A stretch of DNA of 64,000 nucleotides from Paratinospora sagittata (lineage: Eukaryota > Streptophyta > Magnoliopsida > Ranunculales > Menispermaceae): contig CM069596.1 of NCBI GenBank assembly GCA_035771175.1, positions 14,031,001-14,095,000 on the forward strand, given 5' to 3'. The notes beneath the pieces were generated by a model. It did no database searches, had not been told where the DNA came from, and saw only the letters and a list, made by a program, of their open reading frames with translations. Both the position numbers and the translations under genes were made by a program. Shown in pieces: positions 45,444 through 57,053 of this stretch. Every line of letters begins with the position of its first letter. The stretch's first letter is position 1.

Positions 45444-48236
45444 TGTAATGCCCTGTACCCCAGATTGACATCATCTTGACACGTAGGATACTGAAATATA
45501 CGTATTTATGTGTATGACTCGTAGAAACCCCACATATTTTGTTGGTTCAGAATTCTCTAGGCTTAGAAGCCAAATGAACCCGATTCGGCAACGTTCCAGT
45601 TGCCCGTATCTTAGGAATTAAAAAGGCCAAATTGACTATGACCTTGAGATGTGTGCCCCAAATAGCGACGTGGACCTCATGGTTGCTTTCGGAACGTGTT
45701 TTATAAAAAAGATCATATAAGTTAGGTCTTGCTTTGATTTCAAAATGGCCGAGAGCGGACATCGAAAAATTTTAATATACATATATATAGAGATAAAGGA
45801 ATTTTTGCCACCGATTACATCAATAGCTTGATCTCCTAGATTCGTGGTCCGATTGAGCTGATATTTTGACAGATTATTCTTCTCTGATAGATCTTCATTT
45901 TGGAGGATGAAGCTCTTGATCAGAGTTTTCTACTGTGAGGTATAAGATTCCAAACACTGCTGCTCAGATTTGCTGATTTTCATGCGCAATTTTGATCAAA
46001 CGGATGGATCTCGCATTATTACCGTTGGATTGAGCTGAAATTTTACCAAAAGGTTGGTAACTGACTCATAAAAATTTTGAACGGTTAAGATGTTAAATTG
46101 GTGAGTTTTTTGCATGAAATTTATTATCTAAGTGCAAGTAATTGCAACATGGAAACTATTTTTTTTATTTAAGTGTGTTTTTTTAGTGTGGGCCCAACTT
46201 GCAACTTGGCTTCTATAAAACCAATTGGACGACTTTCTTGCTCATTTTCAGCTTGAAAAAGGGGGGAAAGAGATGGAAAAGAGGAGAGGAGAAGAAACCA
46301 AGGTTTTTGGGTGTTCTTGCTCAAGAATCTCCTAAGGTAAGCATGTTTTACCATTCTTCTTCCTAAAAATCTCTTTAGCTTATGCATTTGAGCTTCCTTT
46401 TTTATCTAAGTAATGGTATGAGCCATGATTTGAAAGTTTTTCAGACCTAGGGTTTGGTTGCATGTGCTCTTTTGAGCTTGTTAATGATAGAAATGGCTTC
46501 CCTTGACCTAGAACAACATCCTTAAAGTGTTTTCCACATTCAAATCTCAGATTTGAAGGAGTGGTAGAAGAACACTTGTTGGAGATAGACCTTGCATGTT
46601 TGATATGTGTGTTTGGATGTTGTTGGGAACCCATTTATGGTGAAACCCCCAGCGAGGTTGTTTATATTTGACCTAAATCTAGTTTATGGACTTAGGGTTT
46701 TCCAATTGATTTGCATGTCAACTATGTTGATTAAATGGGTCATTGTGGATGAATGATGGTTTAAAATACTGATTTTTCATGTTGGAAAACCTAGGTGTAG
46801 TGCAAATTTGGCTAAGGCCATGATTTGGGACTTTGCCTAAATTTGGGGCTTTTGGCCTAGACTAAGTCAATTAATTAAATTGACATGAGATTAGTCTAAA
46901 TTGACCCAATTTATGTTTGAATGCATTGTATTATTGTTGGTTGGATCATGGGAGTCAACCTTAGGCATTCCTTTGGGTTGTATGAGATCTAATTAGGTGT
47001 ATAATGGTTTGATTGAGCTATATGGGTTAGCTCATTGGTGCAACCATTTTAGAGTCTATGTTGGCTAGTGAATTGGGGCTTAATCATGGTTAATAGGCAT
47101 GTAATTGCATTGATTCTAATGATGAATGAACCTATGTTATATACAACGTTTGTGATTGATCCAATTGTCCCCAATTGTGCCAATTGAGGGTTGAAGTGCC
47201 TAGTATTGGTTGGATTTGGATTGGCTAAGTCTAGCTAATCAATAGTGAGCGTTTCTTTACATTTAGTTTTTATATGTGGCATTGTATTATATAAAATGTA
47301 TTAAATTGATATATATTTGTTATGCATGATTTAATAATTCATGAAATGAATTTGAGTATAGTTTAGTTGGGTTAGCAATTGGGTGGATCTCCTAGTATAG
47401 AGTTTTGGGTAATTCCATTGGGTTGGATGGTGATCCCTAGTTGTGGACCTTGCAGAGGATTTTTATGGATTGTGTATGTTAGGATCGCCTAGGCATGGTA
47501 CTTATCTTGGTGGGCTAATCCTATGGTTCATATAATCCCAAAAATTCTAATAGAATACGGGTAAGGAAGTTCAATCGGGCAATGAGTGTCGCGCACTCAG
47601 GCTCTTGTATTGCTTCTTACTCAGGAGGTGTCTAGGATTGCATATAATATGTTTGAAAAATGAAACGCATTGTCTTGAATATTGACATGATGCATTATGT
47701 TTAGCTTGTATATGATCTTGTATATCATCATGTTATTGAAATCGCTTTGATGATCTTTTACCATGTTTTATATAAATGCATGTCTATTGCCACTTGTATA
47801 AACATTCACTGAGCTTGTTGTAGCTCACTCTTCATTCTTATCATTTCAAATTCTGATAGGAAGGGAAAATGGAAGGCCTAGCTACGTAGAGCTTATCGAG
47901 TTTTTGTGATGTAGGTGTTTTGTACATTTTTGCATTTCGGTATCATGTACATAATAACACCTAGTGTACTATACTTAACACATAGATGAGATGTAATTTG
48001 CATGTTAGGTATGGTTTGTATATTTTGGACTTTGGAATTTTATATTTGCCCCTTTTTGGAGAATGTAATTATATTGATGTGTAATTATATCTATTTTTAT
48101 GCTTAGACGGATGCTAGTTTGGGATTATGTGTTTATTAGGTTGTTTAGATGAGGTGATGGACACCGGGTGTATTGAGGGAGGATATATCAGGGGGTTCCG
48201 TGTCAGTCATGACGTCGCTTGTCGTGGGTTGTGACA
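45444..48236 (+). mobile_element. Solo gypsy LTR (about 2.8 kb)
   Basis: It starts TGTAATGCCCTGTACC and ends GGGTTGTGACA with no primer site or ORF attached. The host reads ...CAATAAAAACCC before and ACCAAGAGGTTCATTTAGCAC after, matching CAATGAAAAACTAGAGG at 34239, so the insert boundaries are right within a few bases. The flanks share AACC (45439-45442, 48236-48239); a clean 5-base TSD with TG...CA ends is not seen. It has GTAAGC at 46337 and the TTCACTGAGCTTGTTGTAGC block at 47805. Confidence 0.83.
46337..47859 (+). other. Candidate intron inside the solo LTR
   Basis: CTAAG/GTAAGC is a strong donor-like site. The block GTTGTAGCTCACTC at 47817 is followed by a pyrimidine-rich stretch and TTCTGATAG at 47859. 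Same order of elements as in the LTRs at 7050 and 21912. Inference only. Confidence 0.35.
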
Positions 48237-48301
48237 ACCAAGAGGTTCATTTAGCACATGAGCGTCCTGCATTAGAATGAGCGTCCTGCAGTTCATCAAT
48301 G
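48237..48301 (-). mobile_element. Continuation of the split Sirevirus-type LTR
   Basis: GGTTCATTTAGCACATGAGC and GAGCGTCCTGCAGTTC match 34252-34305, showing it is the continuation of 44483-45443. It ends at about 48301, where unrelated sequence (GTCACGTGTTAAAC) begins, so the rest of the LTR was lost. Confidence 0.75.
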
Positions 48302-48952
48302 TCACGTGTTAAACAACAATCGTACGGTGTCAAATAATAATAAACTGATGAAAATCTGGTTGTCGTCCTCTAGGATTATACTATAGTTACTAAATACTAT
48401 TTTCACTAATTATTAATTTTACCTAGACAATCAAAGTATAAGATTTGAATAAACTAAACAATTAAAGTAAAAGTAAATAAAAAAACAATTAAACAATGGA
48501 TTAATATCAAGAAAGGAATATCTATAGGTCCAACTTCACCTAACCGTCAACTATATAGATTAGCTATATTTATTATTAATTCGTTCTTCTCTTTTATAAG
48601 TCAATAATCCTTAAATCTCTAATTCTCTCTCTCGAGTGCCGAATTAGAACATATTATTAAGGAGTTGATTTCAATCTCTCAATAAAAACCAAAACCCTAA
48701 TAACTCATTGAACTATGTGATTTTCCTTACAACTTCAAAAGATATCATAAACCTCTCAATTCTACGATGATCTTAGGTTATATTTTCCTTAGTCCAACCC
48801 GAAGAACCCTCTCTCGAGTGCCACCCCCCAAGTCTAGGATCATTCAATCCGTGATCAAGAGATTAAAAGCATTAAACCTAGAAAATATAAATAAATATGA
48901 AGAATCAATTAATGATAAACATAAAACCAATCTTAACACATAGAATCAAGTA
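48302..48952. other. Unassigned repeat-like background, left part
   Basis: AT-rich non-coding DNA with two copies of CTCTCTCGAGTGCC (about 48630 and 48811). It is interrupted at 48957/48958 by an LTR with perfect TSD and resumes at 54116. It looks like another LTR or leader of an element family I cannot name. Confidence 0.4.
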
Positions 48953-49384
48953 TAGGATGTAACACCCCAGAAATTGAAACAATTAGATAATACATCATAA
49001 AATGACATAAAGCAACAGTGTTCGTTTGAACATTGTACTCAACATGAAATGAGAACTGAGGATGGAAGTTCTTTGAATTATGCCCAATGAAGTGCCCACA
49101 AAGTACCCAACGAAGTGTCCAAAAAAGTGCCTGAAAACCCCAGAAAAATGCCCAATTACCCGGGTGTCGGTCGACCCAAGAAGGGGGTGAATTGGGTGCG
49201 ATGGTCAATTTTGAAAATATCTTCCAATAACTTAATGATTTACATGTGTGTATTGGAATTGTATCCAAAATATAACACATACTAAATTGTAAACGTGTGA
49301 CACATAGATTTATAGTGGTTCGGCCAAGCCTACGTCCACCACCTAATCTCCCGATTAGAATTTTCTCAATCAACTAACTGATTC

Positions 49385-49750
49385 TCTTATCGGGTGAGAA
49401 CCAAACCTTTACAACAACCCTTTTACAAGTTAAAGGCAAACCTATCCTTTTACGAGCTAAGGATGAACCGTATTTCATTTTTTCGAGATGAGAAAAAAAA
49501 CCCATGTTCCTTTTATGGCATAAGGAAGAACCGTTTTCCTTTTACAGGATAAGGAAGAACCATGAACCTTTTACGGGATAAGGAACAACCATTTCTCTTT
49601 AAGAGATAAACTATCATTTTTCAAGTTAAGGACACACCTATCCTTTTACGGGATGAGGATGAACCGGTTTCCTACTTGCAGGTAAGGATAAACCTTTTTC
49701 TCTTTTACAGGTTAAGAGATAATCTATCCTTTTATGGGATGAGGATGAAC
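49385..49750. repeat. Degenerate ~36-bp tandem repeat
   Basis: About nine units with the form CCTTTTACGGGATAAGGA followed by AGAACC and a variable T-rich spacer. The same unit occurs at 54950-55095 and, more diverged, at 30500-30660, always next to the LTR 3' end. Confidence 0.85.
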
Positions 49751-49756
49751 CGGTTC

Positions 49757-50620
49757 TGTCACAACCCATGATATGTGACATCAGAACCAGCACAGAACCC
49801 CATGTATATCCTCCCACGACATACATGGCATCCCGATAAGCCTTCTAATACACACCATAATCCCCAAATACACAACAATAACACATATGAACATAATCAA
49901 ATAATATTACATTCCCAAAATGTAGCCATAAAATTTTTATTTTTATTTTTTAAGTCCATAATAATCAAAAGTACAAAATAATACTTAACCATGAATTACA
50001 AACCCATCTAAGTATTAAATACATACTATAGGTGTTATTTAGTACATATTTAACAAAATATAAAAGTACTAAACACCTACATCAAAAAGTGTATGGGAAA
50101 ACGCTTCGCAGCTAAGCTTTTCCCTTCCCTTCCTTATCCGAACCTTAAAAGGTAAGAGTGAGGGTGAGCTACAACAAGTTCAGTAAATGTTCTATACAAG
50201 TGGCAACATATATATGCATTTAATTAAAACATTGAAAGATCATTAAAACCATTTAAATAATCATGAGAGTAAGCAAGATTACATACATGCCAATTTAATG
50301 TATCATGTCATAAACAAGATAATGCATACCATTTATAAACATGCATATGCAACTTAAACACCTCGTGAGTAAGAATTAGTACAAGGGCCATGTGTGCGCG
50401 ACACTCATGCCCAACCGATTTCTTACCCGTATCTAAAACACTGTTCCAAAACACTTTTTTGACATATTTTTGACATCATTCCAAAACTTTATGCACGCAT
50501 TAAACAACTTAAAAGCATGCAAAGACACTCGAACCAACAAGTGTCAAGCATCAAATACGTATACGCATACGAATATGAATACGGGTCAAAATTACGTCAT
50601 CCTAAGGTACGGGCATTACA
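49757..50620 (-). mobile_element. Small solo gypsy LTR (864 bp)
   Basis: On the minus strand it starts TGTAATGCCCGTACC (50620) and ends GGGTTGTGACA (49757). A perfect duplication GGTTC flanks it (49752-49756, 50621-50625). The tandem repeat of the host LTR continues on the right (CTCTTTTACAAGTTCAGAG). GGGTGAGCTACAACAAGTTC at 50162-50181 is the minus-strand form of the conserved LTR block. It is the innermost of three nested LTRs. Confidence 0.94.
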
Positions 50621-51659
50621 GGTTCTCTTTTACAAGTTCAGAGATAACCTTTCATGATTTCAATCCTGAAATCATTAAGTGAACTTCATTCACTTGTCTT
50701 GGTTGTTTCAATCCAGAAACACATTAGCATTACAACACTAAGATGTTGGTTGGTTTTAACGTAGTAGAAAGATATGAAATATGAAATAGGTAATGCTAAG
50801 TTGAAATACACCTTCAGTCATTTACCTTTCAATGTTCGGTATTGCTCAAGTGCAGTTTTGAAAAGCATGAATGATATGATATGAAAATCAGTGCTTCTTC
50901 GAAAATAATAAATACCGAATAAAGATTGACTTAAAACACGAATGATTGGTGTAAATCAAAGACACAGACAATTTTCAAAATAGATATAAAATATAAGTAT
51001 GAAAACTTTTGGTTCAATGATCAGTAGTTAATACAACTACTGATATATGCAATACAATACTTAAGATATGAAATTAAGTACAACTGTATATCTTGAACTA
51101 TTTCTCAAATTCTATCTCCAGCAAGAATGATACCAAATATGAATCAGTGCTGAGAATTTGAGTTGATACCAATAAAGATAGATTTTCAAAAATAAAGTAT
51201 AATTGAAGCTCAATATGAGAATCTATTGTAATCGTAAAGGTATCAGTGAAAAATACTTTGAAAGATTAGAACATGAAATTTATTTTGACACAGATTAACT
51301 TTCAAAAAGTATTGGCACAACACAAAGTGATTGACAAGTTGTTTGATCCTAAGTGCTGATATTTATAGACTTAGTGGGATATAGCCGTTAGACATTTGAA
51401 GTTCAAATAATATGAACGTTTACACACAGCGGCTAGAATGTTATATGAAAAGGGAAATTGCAATTTTCACTAACATTCTGGTTCTTTTCAGATTTCATGA
51501 AAAAGGAAAGTTTTAAAAAAACTTATTTCATGTATCAAAGACGATCTCTAATAGGTCTGAAAAGGACTCTGTGGAAAGGTATGTTCTGAAAAAGCAAACT
51601 TACGTAGTATACTTGTTCGAACAGTGATGGTTGTTGAATTAGTGTCATGATTCCATAAT

Positions 51660-52320
51660 CAGCATCCTGACGCATAATGCCAACTTTGTCGTTTTGTTCC
51701 TTGAGGGCGCTCATTACGTATAAGAGTCCTACATAACACTTAAGTGATGGTGCTTCATACTCGTAAGCGTCCTGACTTACTTTGACACTTAAATGACTTA
51801 ACCTTAAGGGCGCTAATGCACCGTTAGCGTCCTACTATGTTTTAAAATAGTTAAGTACATGAGGGCGCTACTATCCGAGTAAGCGTCCTGCCAGTTTAAA
51901 ACATAAAAACAAAACATGAGGGCGCTACAACTATGTAAGCGTCCTACCAGTTAAAAGCTTTTTAAATAAAAACACAAGCATACTAAAGGACAATCAGCGT
52001 CCTGAAAGTTACTAAGTTGATTCCTAAAGGTGATGACGCTTTTATCCAGATAGCGTCCTGATAGATTGTTCAACTTATAAATATCAGCGTCCTCAAAGAA
52101 ACATTCTTTGAAGAACTTAAGACATCTTTCAGTGAGCTGATGCTAAGTCAGCTTCCTGACAACTTCAGAGGTTGACTAATAAAGGAGGTCGCTACTATAC
52201 AAGTAAGCGTCCTGATAAATTAGTCAATTCAACCTTGAACGTTATCAGCATCCTAATGAACTATCAGTGTCCTGACTTATCAAGTTCAGGAGAGCGCTAC
52301 TAACTCATTAGCGTCCTGAA
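51660..52320. repeat. AGCGTCCT / GAGGGCGCT motif array
   Basis: More than 20 half-sites (AGCGTCCTGA, GAGGGCGCTAC and variants), the reverse-complement equivalent of the array at 35725-36260. Many adjacent pairs are inverted relative to each other, for example GAGGGCGCTAC...GTAAGCGTCCT. Confidence 0.85.
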
Positions 52321-52960
52321 AGATTCTTTAAAAACAGTTTTGACTAGTGATAAAATATACGACAAATGCGAATAAAAACTCTGTAGATTTCAAATTAAAT
52401 ATATAGTATTAGATCATTTGAAATACCGTAAAAACATGAAATCAAAACATGCAGATTAGAAAAACATATGTTGATGATTTATGCATGGTTTTGAAAAACA
52501 TTTTGAGCAATAACGATTAGAGAAAGATATACCTTAAATACTTTGTGTATTTCTCTTTTCTCATAACCGATAAATCCAATTCTTCATTATGAGATCTTCA
52601 ATAAGAGCTTTGCGGAGTTGAATAACTTGAACGTTGATCGAGAGATGTAGACTTGAAGCTTGATCGAATCGTTTGAGTGAAGTAATCTTGAAATCATGAT
52701 GTGATCGTTGAAGTCCTTTTGATTGAAACGAACTTGACCGTTCGATGTGATCTTTGAGTTCTTTGATCGAGTCATTCCTTGGCTTTTTGCTTTTCTTAGG
52801 TGTTTTGATGAAATCTTGATACACACACGTTCAACACCGAAAAGTACTTTGTTTGTGATCATCAAAATATACTTTATCACAGTATATTTAGGGACGAGCT
52901 AAGTGATGAACCGCATAGGTTAACACTAGGCACATGCCCAGGCAAGTTTTTATGTTTTTC

Positions 52961-52968
52961 TATAAATA
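52961..52968 (+). promoter_or_regulatory. TATA box of the outer gypsy LTR
   Basis: TATAAATA preceded by TTTTTC and followed by GGAGGGGGG. Together with the TSD at 48953/54116 it shows the outer LTR is on the plus strand. Before the nested insertions it would have been about 240 bases from the LTR start. Confidence 0.65.
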
Positions 52969-53042
52969 GGAGGGGGGTTCTCCCTCCTCTAAACCATTCT
53001 CTATGCCTCTCAAACCCTCGAAACGCCGAGACTTTCCCCCGT

Positions 53043-53300
53043 GATGTTTGGAGCGTCGAGATGTCGTCTGCGGCACTTGGAACCCCGCATTGCGCTGAAG
53101 TACTGTTCGCGATTCTTGAGAGTCCAACGAGGTGCTGAGATGAATTATATGTCGAAACGTTGTCCGCAACACCTATAGTCTAACGATGCACCGAGATGCT
53201 ATTCGAGGCGCCTGAAGACCTATGATGCACCGAGATGCGGTCCACAGACAACAAAATTCAACTATGTGCAGAAGTGTTGTCCAATTCATGACAGTGGAAA
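53043..53300. repeat. Degenerate ~39-bp repeat after the TATA box
   Basis: About six units sharing CGATGCACCGAGATGC-like cores (for example 53182 and 53225) with variable arms such as GTTGTCCGCAACACC. GC-rich relative to surroundings; located in the presumed transcribed leader of the LTR. Confidence 0.6.
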
Positions 53301-54120
53301 GCCATGGGCACAATGCTTGTAGAATGGCTACAGAAATGGACGTCGTACGTTCTAACGAAGCGGCAACAAAATTCGTGAGGTAGGGATGAAGGCTTAGGTT
53401 TGCGTATTATTTTACTTTATGATAAGCATGGCATATTGCATCATTTATATACATGATATCATCCTACATTACTTCATGCATATGGCATACTATTGATGAG
53501 GGTGGTTCTTTGTCTTTGAGACAGGTCATTGGAAGCCCTCATGATGCGATTGAGCATGTTTGCTTGCGAGACCTGAAGCTACATTGCACTCTGTCCCGTT
53601 ATTTCAAAGGGGAGCCATTACATGATGATACTAAGCACACGGCCCGCGGTGCACTTCGTAGTTACTATTTGATTTATAAAGCACACGTACATTGGTATGG
53701 AGGATGTTGATGCGTTTCATGATTATATTGCTTGACGTGGATTGAAATTCATTATTCTATGTGTTGTTGTATCTGTAAACATTGCATTCACTTTGCTTGA
53801 TCCACTGAGCCGTTGAGCTCACCCCATTGATATTTTCCCCAACCTCTTTGATGTTGCATACTAGAACAAGAGTCGTTAAAGCTACATGCGTAGGAGACGC
53901 GTAGAGAGCGGGACCTCAACGTAGATCTAGGTGTGTAGGTGTTTGTAAATGTATTTTCGTTGTGTACTCGTGTATGTAAATTAATGGACCCTTGTACTTG
54001 TGCCCTCCTTAATTAATGGAGGATGAATAAAAGATCTATGTTGACGTCCATAGTTGTTTGCACTCTGGTTCTACGATTTGTTGCTTATTTCTTGGTAACA
54101 AAACAGGGTGTGACATAGGA

Positions 54121-54699
54121 TCCATCTATCCTCTAGAAATCTAAATTAGTTCATAACTTGAACAATAAAAACACAAAACATGGTTATAAACTTGAATAAG
54201 AACATAGAAATCAAACTAAGAACTCTTCGGATGTGAATCTTGATCTCTTGTTTCCCACTTCTACATCTTCTTTTTCACTTCGTTCTAGCCGTCTTGCTTT
54301 GTTCTCCTTTCTACCCTCCCTTAGAAAACCTAAACAATAAAGTATATATGGCCACAAGCCCATAGGAAGTCGAAATAGGAAGTTCCAAGTCGAATAAGAG
54401 AATCCCACAACAAAATAGAAACTTTTCAAAAACTGTCGCAGCCCTGGCGCTCAGTTTTGGCCTCCATCTTTTCTTCTTCTTGCTACCTGGCTCCGTGGGG
54501 CCCAACCCAAGTTCTGGATTTTGGCACACTTTCTTCTTCTTTTCACTTGTGGACTTAGCCATTTTTTGTGGTTCCTTGGCTTGATAGGTGCATGTTTCTT
54601 CATTCCATCTTCATGAATTATGTATCCATCATCCAAATTGACTTTTAACATATCTAAACACCTACAAAACAAAAGCAAAACCAATGAGTAACACATTTA
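54121..54699. other. Unassigned repeat-like background, right part
   Basis: Continuation of 48302-48957 after the TAGGA duplication. Several overlapping minus-strand ORFs of 70-83 codons exist (54211-54696) with Lys/Arg-rich translations but no recognisable domain. They are more likely chance frames in an LTR-like sequence. Confidence 0.4.
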
Positions 54700-55097
54700 T
54701 GTTGGTCCACCCAAAAGGGGGTGAATTGAGTGTGATGGTCAATTTTAAACTTTTCCAATGACTTAGTGATATACATTGGTACATTAGAACTAAATGCACA
54801 TACTAACCTTAAAGTAAAACGCATAACATAGAATACACTAGGATTTATAGTGGTTTGGCCAAGCCTACCTTCACTACCTAATCTCCCAATTAAGATTTTC
54901 TCAATCCACTAACTGATTCTCCTACTGGTGAGAACCAAACCGTTACAACTGCCCTTTTACAAGTTCAAGACAAATCAACCTATCCTTTTATGGGCTAAGG
55001 ATGAACCGTATTTCCTTTTTCTGGAATGAGAAAAAATTCATGTTCCTTTTACGGGATAAGGAATAACCGTTTTCCTTTTACAGGTTAAGGACGAACC
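54700..55097 (-). mobile_element. Sirevirus-type LTR 3' end, minus strand
   Basis: TGTTGGTCCACCCAAAAGGG and GGTGAATTGAG mark the reversed LTR 3' end, followed by TAGTGGTTTGGCCAAGCC and the CCTTTTACGGGATAAGGA tandem repeat. It is cut at 55097 by the gypsy element starting at 55098, so the rest should lie to the right of the window. Confidence 0.8.
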
Positions 55098-56461
55098 TGT
55101 AATACCCTAGGTTTGCACAAAAAACCAAAAAAATATTTTTGAACTTCGAGCACCTTTTTGGCTATAAAAAGCCCCCAACCTTTTGGTATTTTTCACACCA
55201 AATTCTCTTTTCTCTCTTGCTCCTTGTTGGCTTTACACTCTCCTTGAGTTTTTTTGTCTTATCTTTTGAGACTCTCTTTTCGAGACTCTCTCTTGGTGAA
55301 ACGAGGTTCTGCTTAGGAGAATGCGTCAGTGCTAGAATGAAGGATTATCTAAAGGTGGGGAACAAAACATAGGTTTGCGTGTTTTATGACTTTTATTAAA
55401 GTTTACATTCATTTATCAGTATGTCTACTATTCATTTACACTGCATTATTGCGTATAATGTTTATACTTGTCATACTTATGCCTGTATAATTGGAGTTCA
55501 TGTATTACATTGTTACTATGCCGGATTAGTGTCAATCTGGCTCAACCAGACTTAGTCTTGTCCTCAGTAACTTTAAATAGTGAACGGAAGGCAGTGTGTT
55601 GCTCTAGACGATAGGTATTTAAGTAAACCTTGTGTCTCACCTCTCAACTGGAGACTGATTTGGTTGGTCTTATTTGAAAGCTGTCAGCTTGTATAAGTGA
55701 TATTGAACATCCTAACCTTGCACGTGGTGATACTGACCTGATAAGAATCACCAGACGTTGTCAAATCCTGTCTAATGTTAGTAAAGATCATGACATGTTC
55801 ATGCATTGGCATCATACATAAGCACCACCTAGGGACGTAAATGGTTTATGATCCACAAAATAGTTAGAAGCAATGCTCACTATTATTGACATTTCTCTAG
55901 AGAGGGACGTACAATGAGAACCTGGGATCACCTGGGGAAGGGCATCTGTACTTGAATCCAGGGCGTCGTTCCTGAGGAGGGACGTACAATGAGAACTCGG
56001 GTTTACCTGGGGATGGACATCTGTAGGTGAACTTAGGCGACATACAATCATGGAACCATTACGAGACGCTGTCATGCATACATACATGTTGTATTGATTA
56101 TGATGATATGATGTGTTTATCTGATATTTGATTATGAAGTTTCATTTATTAATTGTCATATTCACGAACTATTTTATCCATTGGGCGAGTAGCTCACCTC
56201 GTTGTTAACCAATTTTTCAGGAGATTAGGGTGGACTGGGTGCAGGTTTTGGGGCCGACATTTTTGTACCCTTTGTTTATTCTTTGGGGATTTTTGGAAGG
56301 TTGTTTCCTTTACTATTTTATGTACAAAAATATATTCTGAAATTAATGAAATCAGACTTCTACTTAATTGTGTATCTGCGCACTCGGTTAATATTATAAC
56401 ACATTCGCGCCCCATCCATGAGTGTTCCGCCGGTTTAGGTGCATCCGGGTGGGGTGTGACA
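55098..56461 (+). mobile_element. 5' LTR of chromovirus with extra ORFs
   Basis: It starts TGTAATACCCTAGG and ends GGGGTGTGACA (56461), 1364 bases. The first 280 bases align with the 3' LTR at 63717 with roughly one substitution in ten by eye plus indels, suggesting an old insertion. TATAAAAA at 55163-55170 is a good TATA box, conserved at 63786-63793. A ~75-base duplication (GAGGGACGTACAATGAGAAC at about 55910 and 55977) lies in the 3' half. AGTAGCTCACC and TTTTTCAG (56220) match the acceptor-like block of other LTRs. Confidence 0.92.
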
Positions 56462-57053
56462 TTTAATGGTATCAAAGAATGTTATCTAGAGGGCGAATTC
56501 GAATAATGATCAGGGGTTCTCAAGATGTGAGGGTCGCGAAGCACCGGCTCTTACCCTGGCATGTCCACATGGCTTGCCACCAATGTGGTTGGTATTATTC
56601 GAGAAGTTAACCGTAAAACATTTTCTGAGGTACACTCATGTGCCGCGTGACCTTGTAGGTCACGGTCATTGGATATGCATGAATGTCAATGATGACCATT
56701 AACATTTAATGGTATCAAAGCGAAAGGTTTATGGCCCGCCCAAGTCGACCAATTAGGAGAATAAATTTATATTAGATATATATATATATCACTAGAACTA
56801 TATATATATGAATTATATATAGTTAAGATTTATATTATATATATATATATAGTTATGATTTATGAAAACTATATATATATATATATATATATATAACTTG
56901 TTGCTAATGACAAAAAAATTGGATTCAATGATGGCATAAACATCAAGAGAAAATTATAAAATATTGTTTAACGGACAAGGCATAAATCTTAAAAATATTA
57001 GGAGTATATTTTGTATATTTCACAAATTTTATCTTCCTTTCAGCGAGATAATA
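56462..57053 (+). other. Leader with two PBS copies and AT repeats
   Basis: TGGTATCAAAG at 56467-56477 is a primer site for tRNA-iMet with one mismatch. The 19 bases ACATTTAATGGTATCAAAG (56459-56477) recur at 56702-56720, giving a second potential primer site continuing GCG. 56774-56895 is a compound AT microsatellite. CTTCCTTTCAG at 57033-57043, eleven bases before the next ATG, resembles a splice acceptor. Confidence 0.75.

Larger units (their letters stand above)
49165..52925 (-). mobile_element. Sirevirus-type LTR nested in the gypsy LTR
   Basis: The left edge TGTCGGTCGACCCAAG with AGGGGGTGAATTGGG is the reverse of the LTR 3' end. The right side has GTTTGTGATCATCAAAAT (52850) and ends GGTTAACA at 52925. 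The flanks CCGGG (49160-49164) and CTAGG (52926-52930) differ only by two transitions at a CpG, compatible with a decayed TSD. It holds ~36-bp repeats (49385-49750) and the motif array at 51660-52320, and is itself split by a solo LTR at 49757. Confidence 0.8.
48958..54115 (+). mobile_element. Gypsy solo LTR carrying nested LTRs
   Basis: It starts TGTAACACCCCAGAA and ends CAGGGTGTGACA, flanked by a perfect duplication TAGGA (48953-48957, 54116-54120). After subtracting the Sirevirus-type LTR at 49165-52925, about 1.4 kb remains, close to the 1364-base LTR at 55098. It has TATAAATA at 52961-52968 and a minisatellite after it. No coding region is associated, so it is a solo LTR that later received two more insertions. 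Confidence 0.9.

Noticed and set aside
45547..45762. 71-codon minus ORF near 45.6 kb
   Set aside because: Inside a solo gypsy LTR near its start; no motif, chance frame.
48933..49373. 146-codon minus ORF spanning an element boundary
   Set aside because: It crosses the junction between the outer gypsy LTR and the nested Sirevirus-type LTR at 49165, so it is a chance fusion.
53453..53710. 85-codon plus ORF
   Set aside because: Falls within the leader of the gypsy LTR 48958-54115; no domain similarity and no conservation with the related LTR at 55098.
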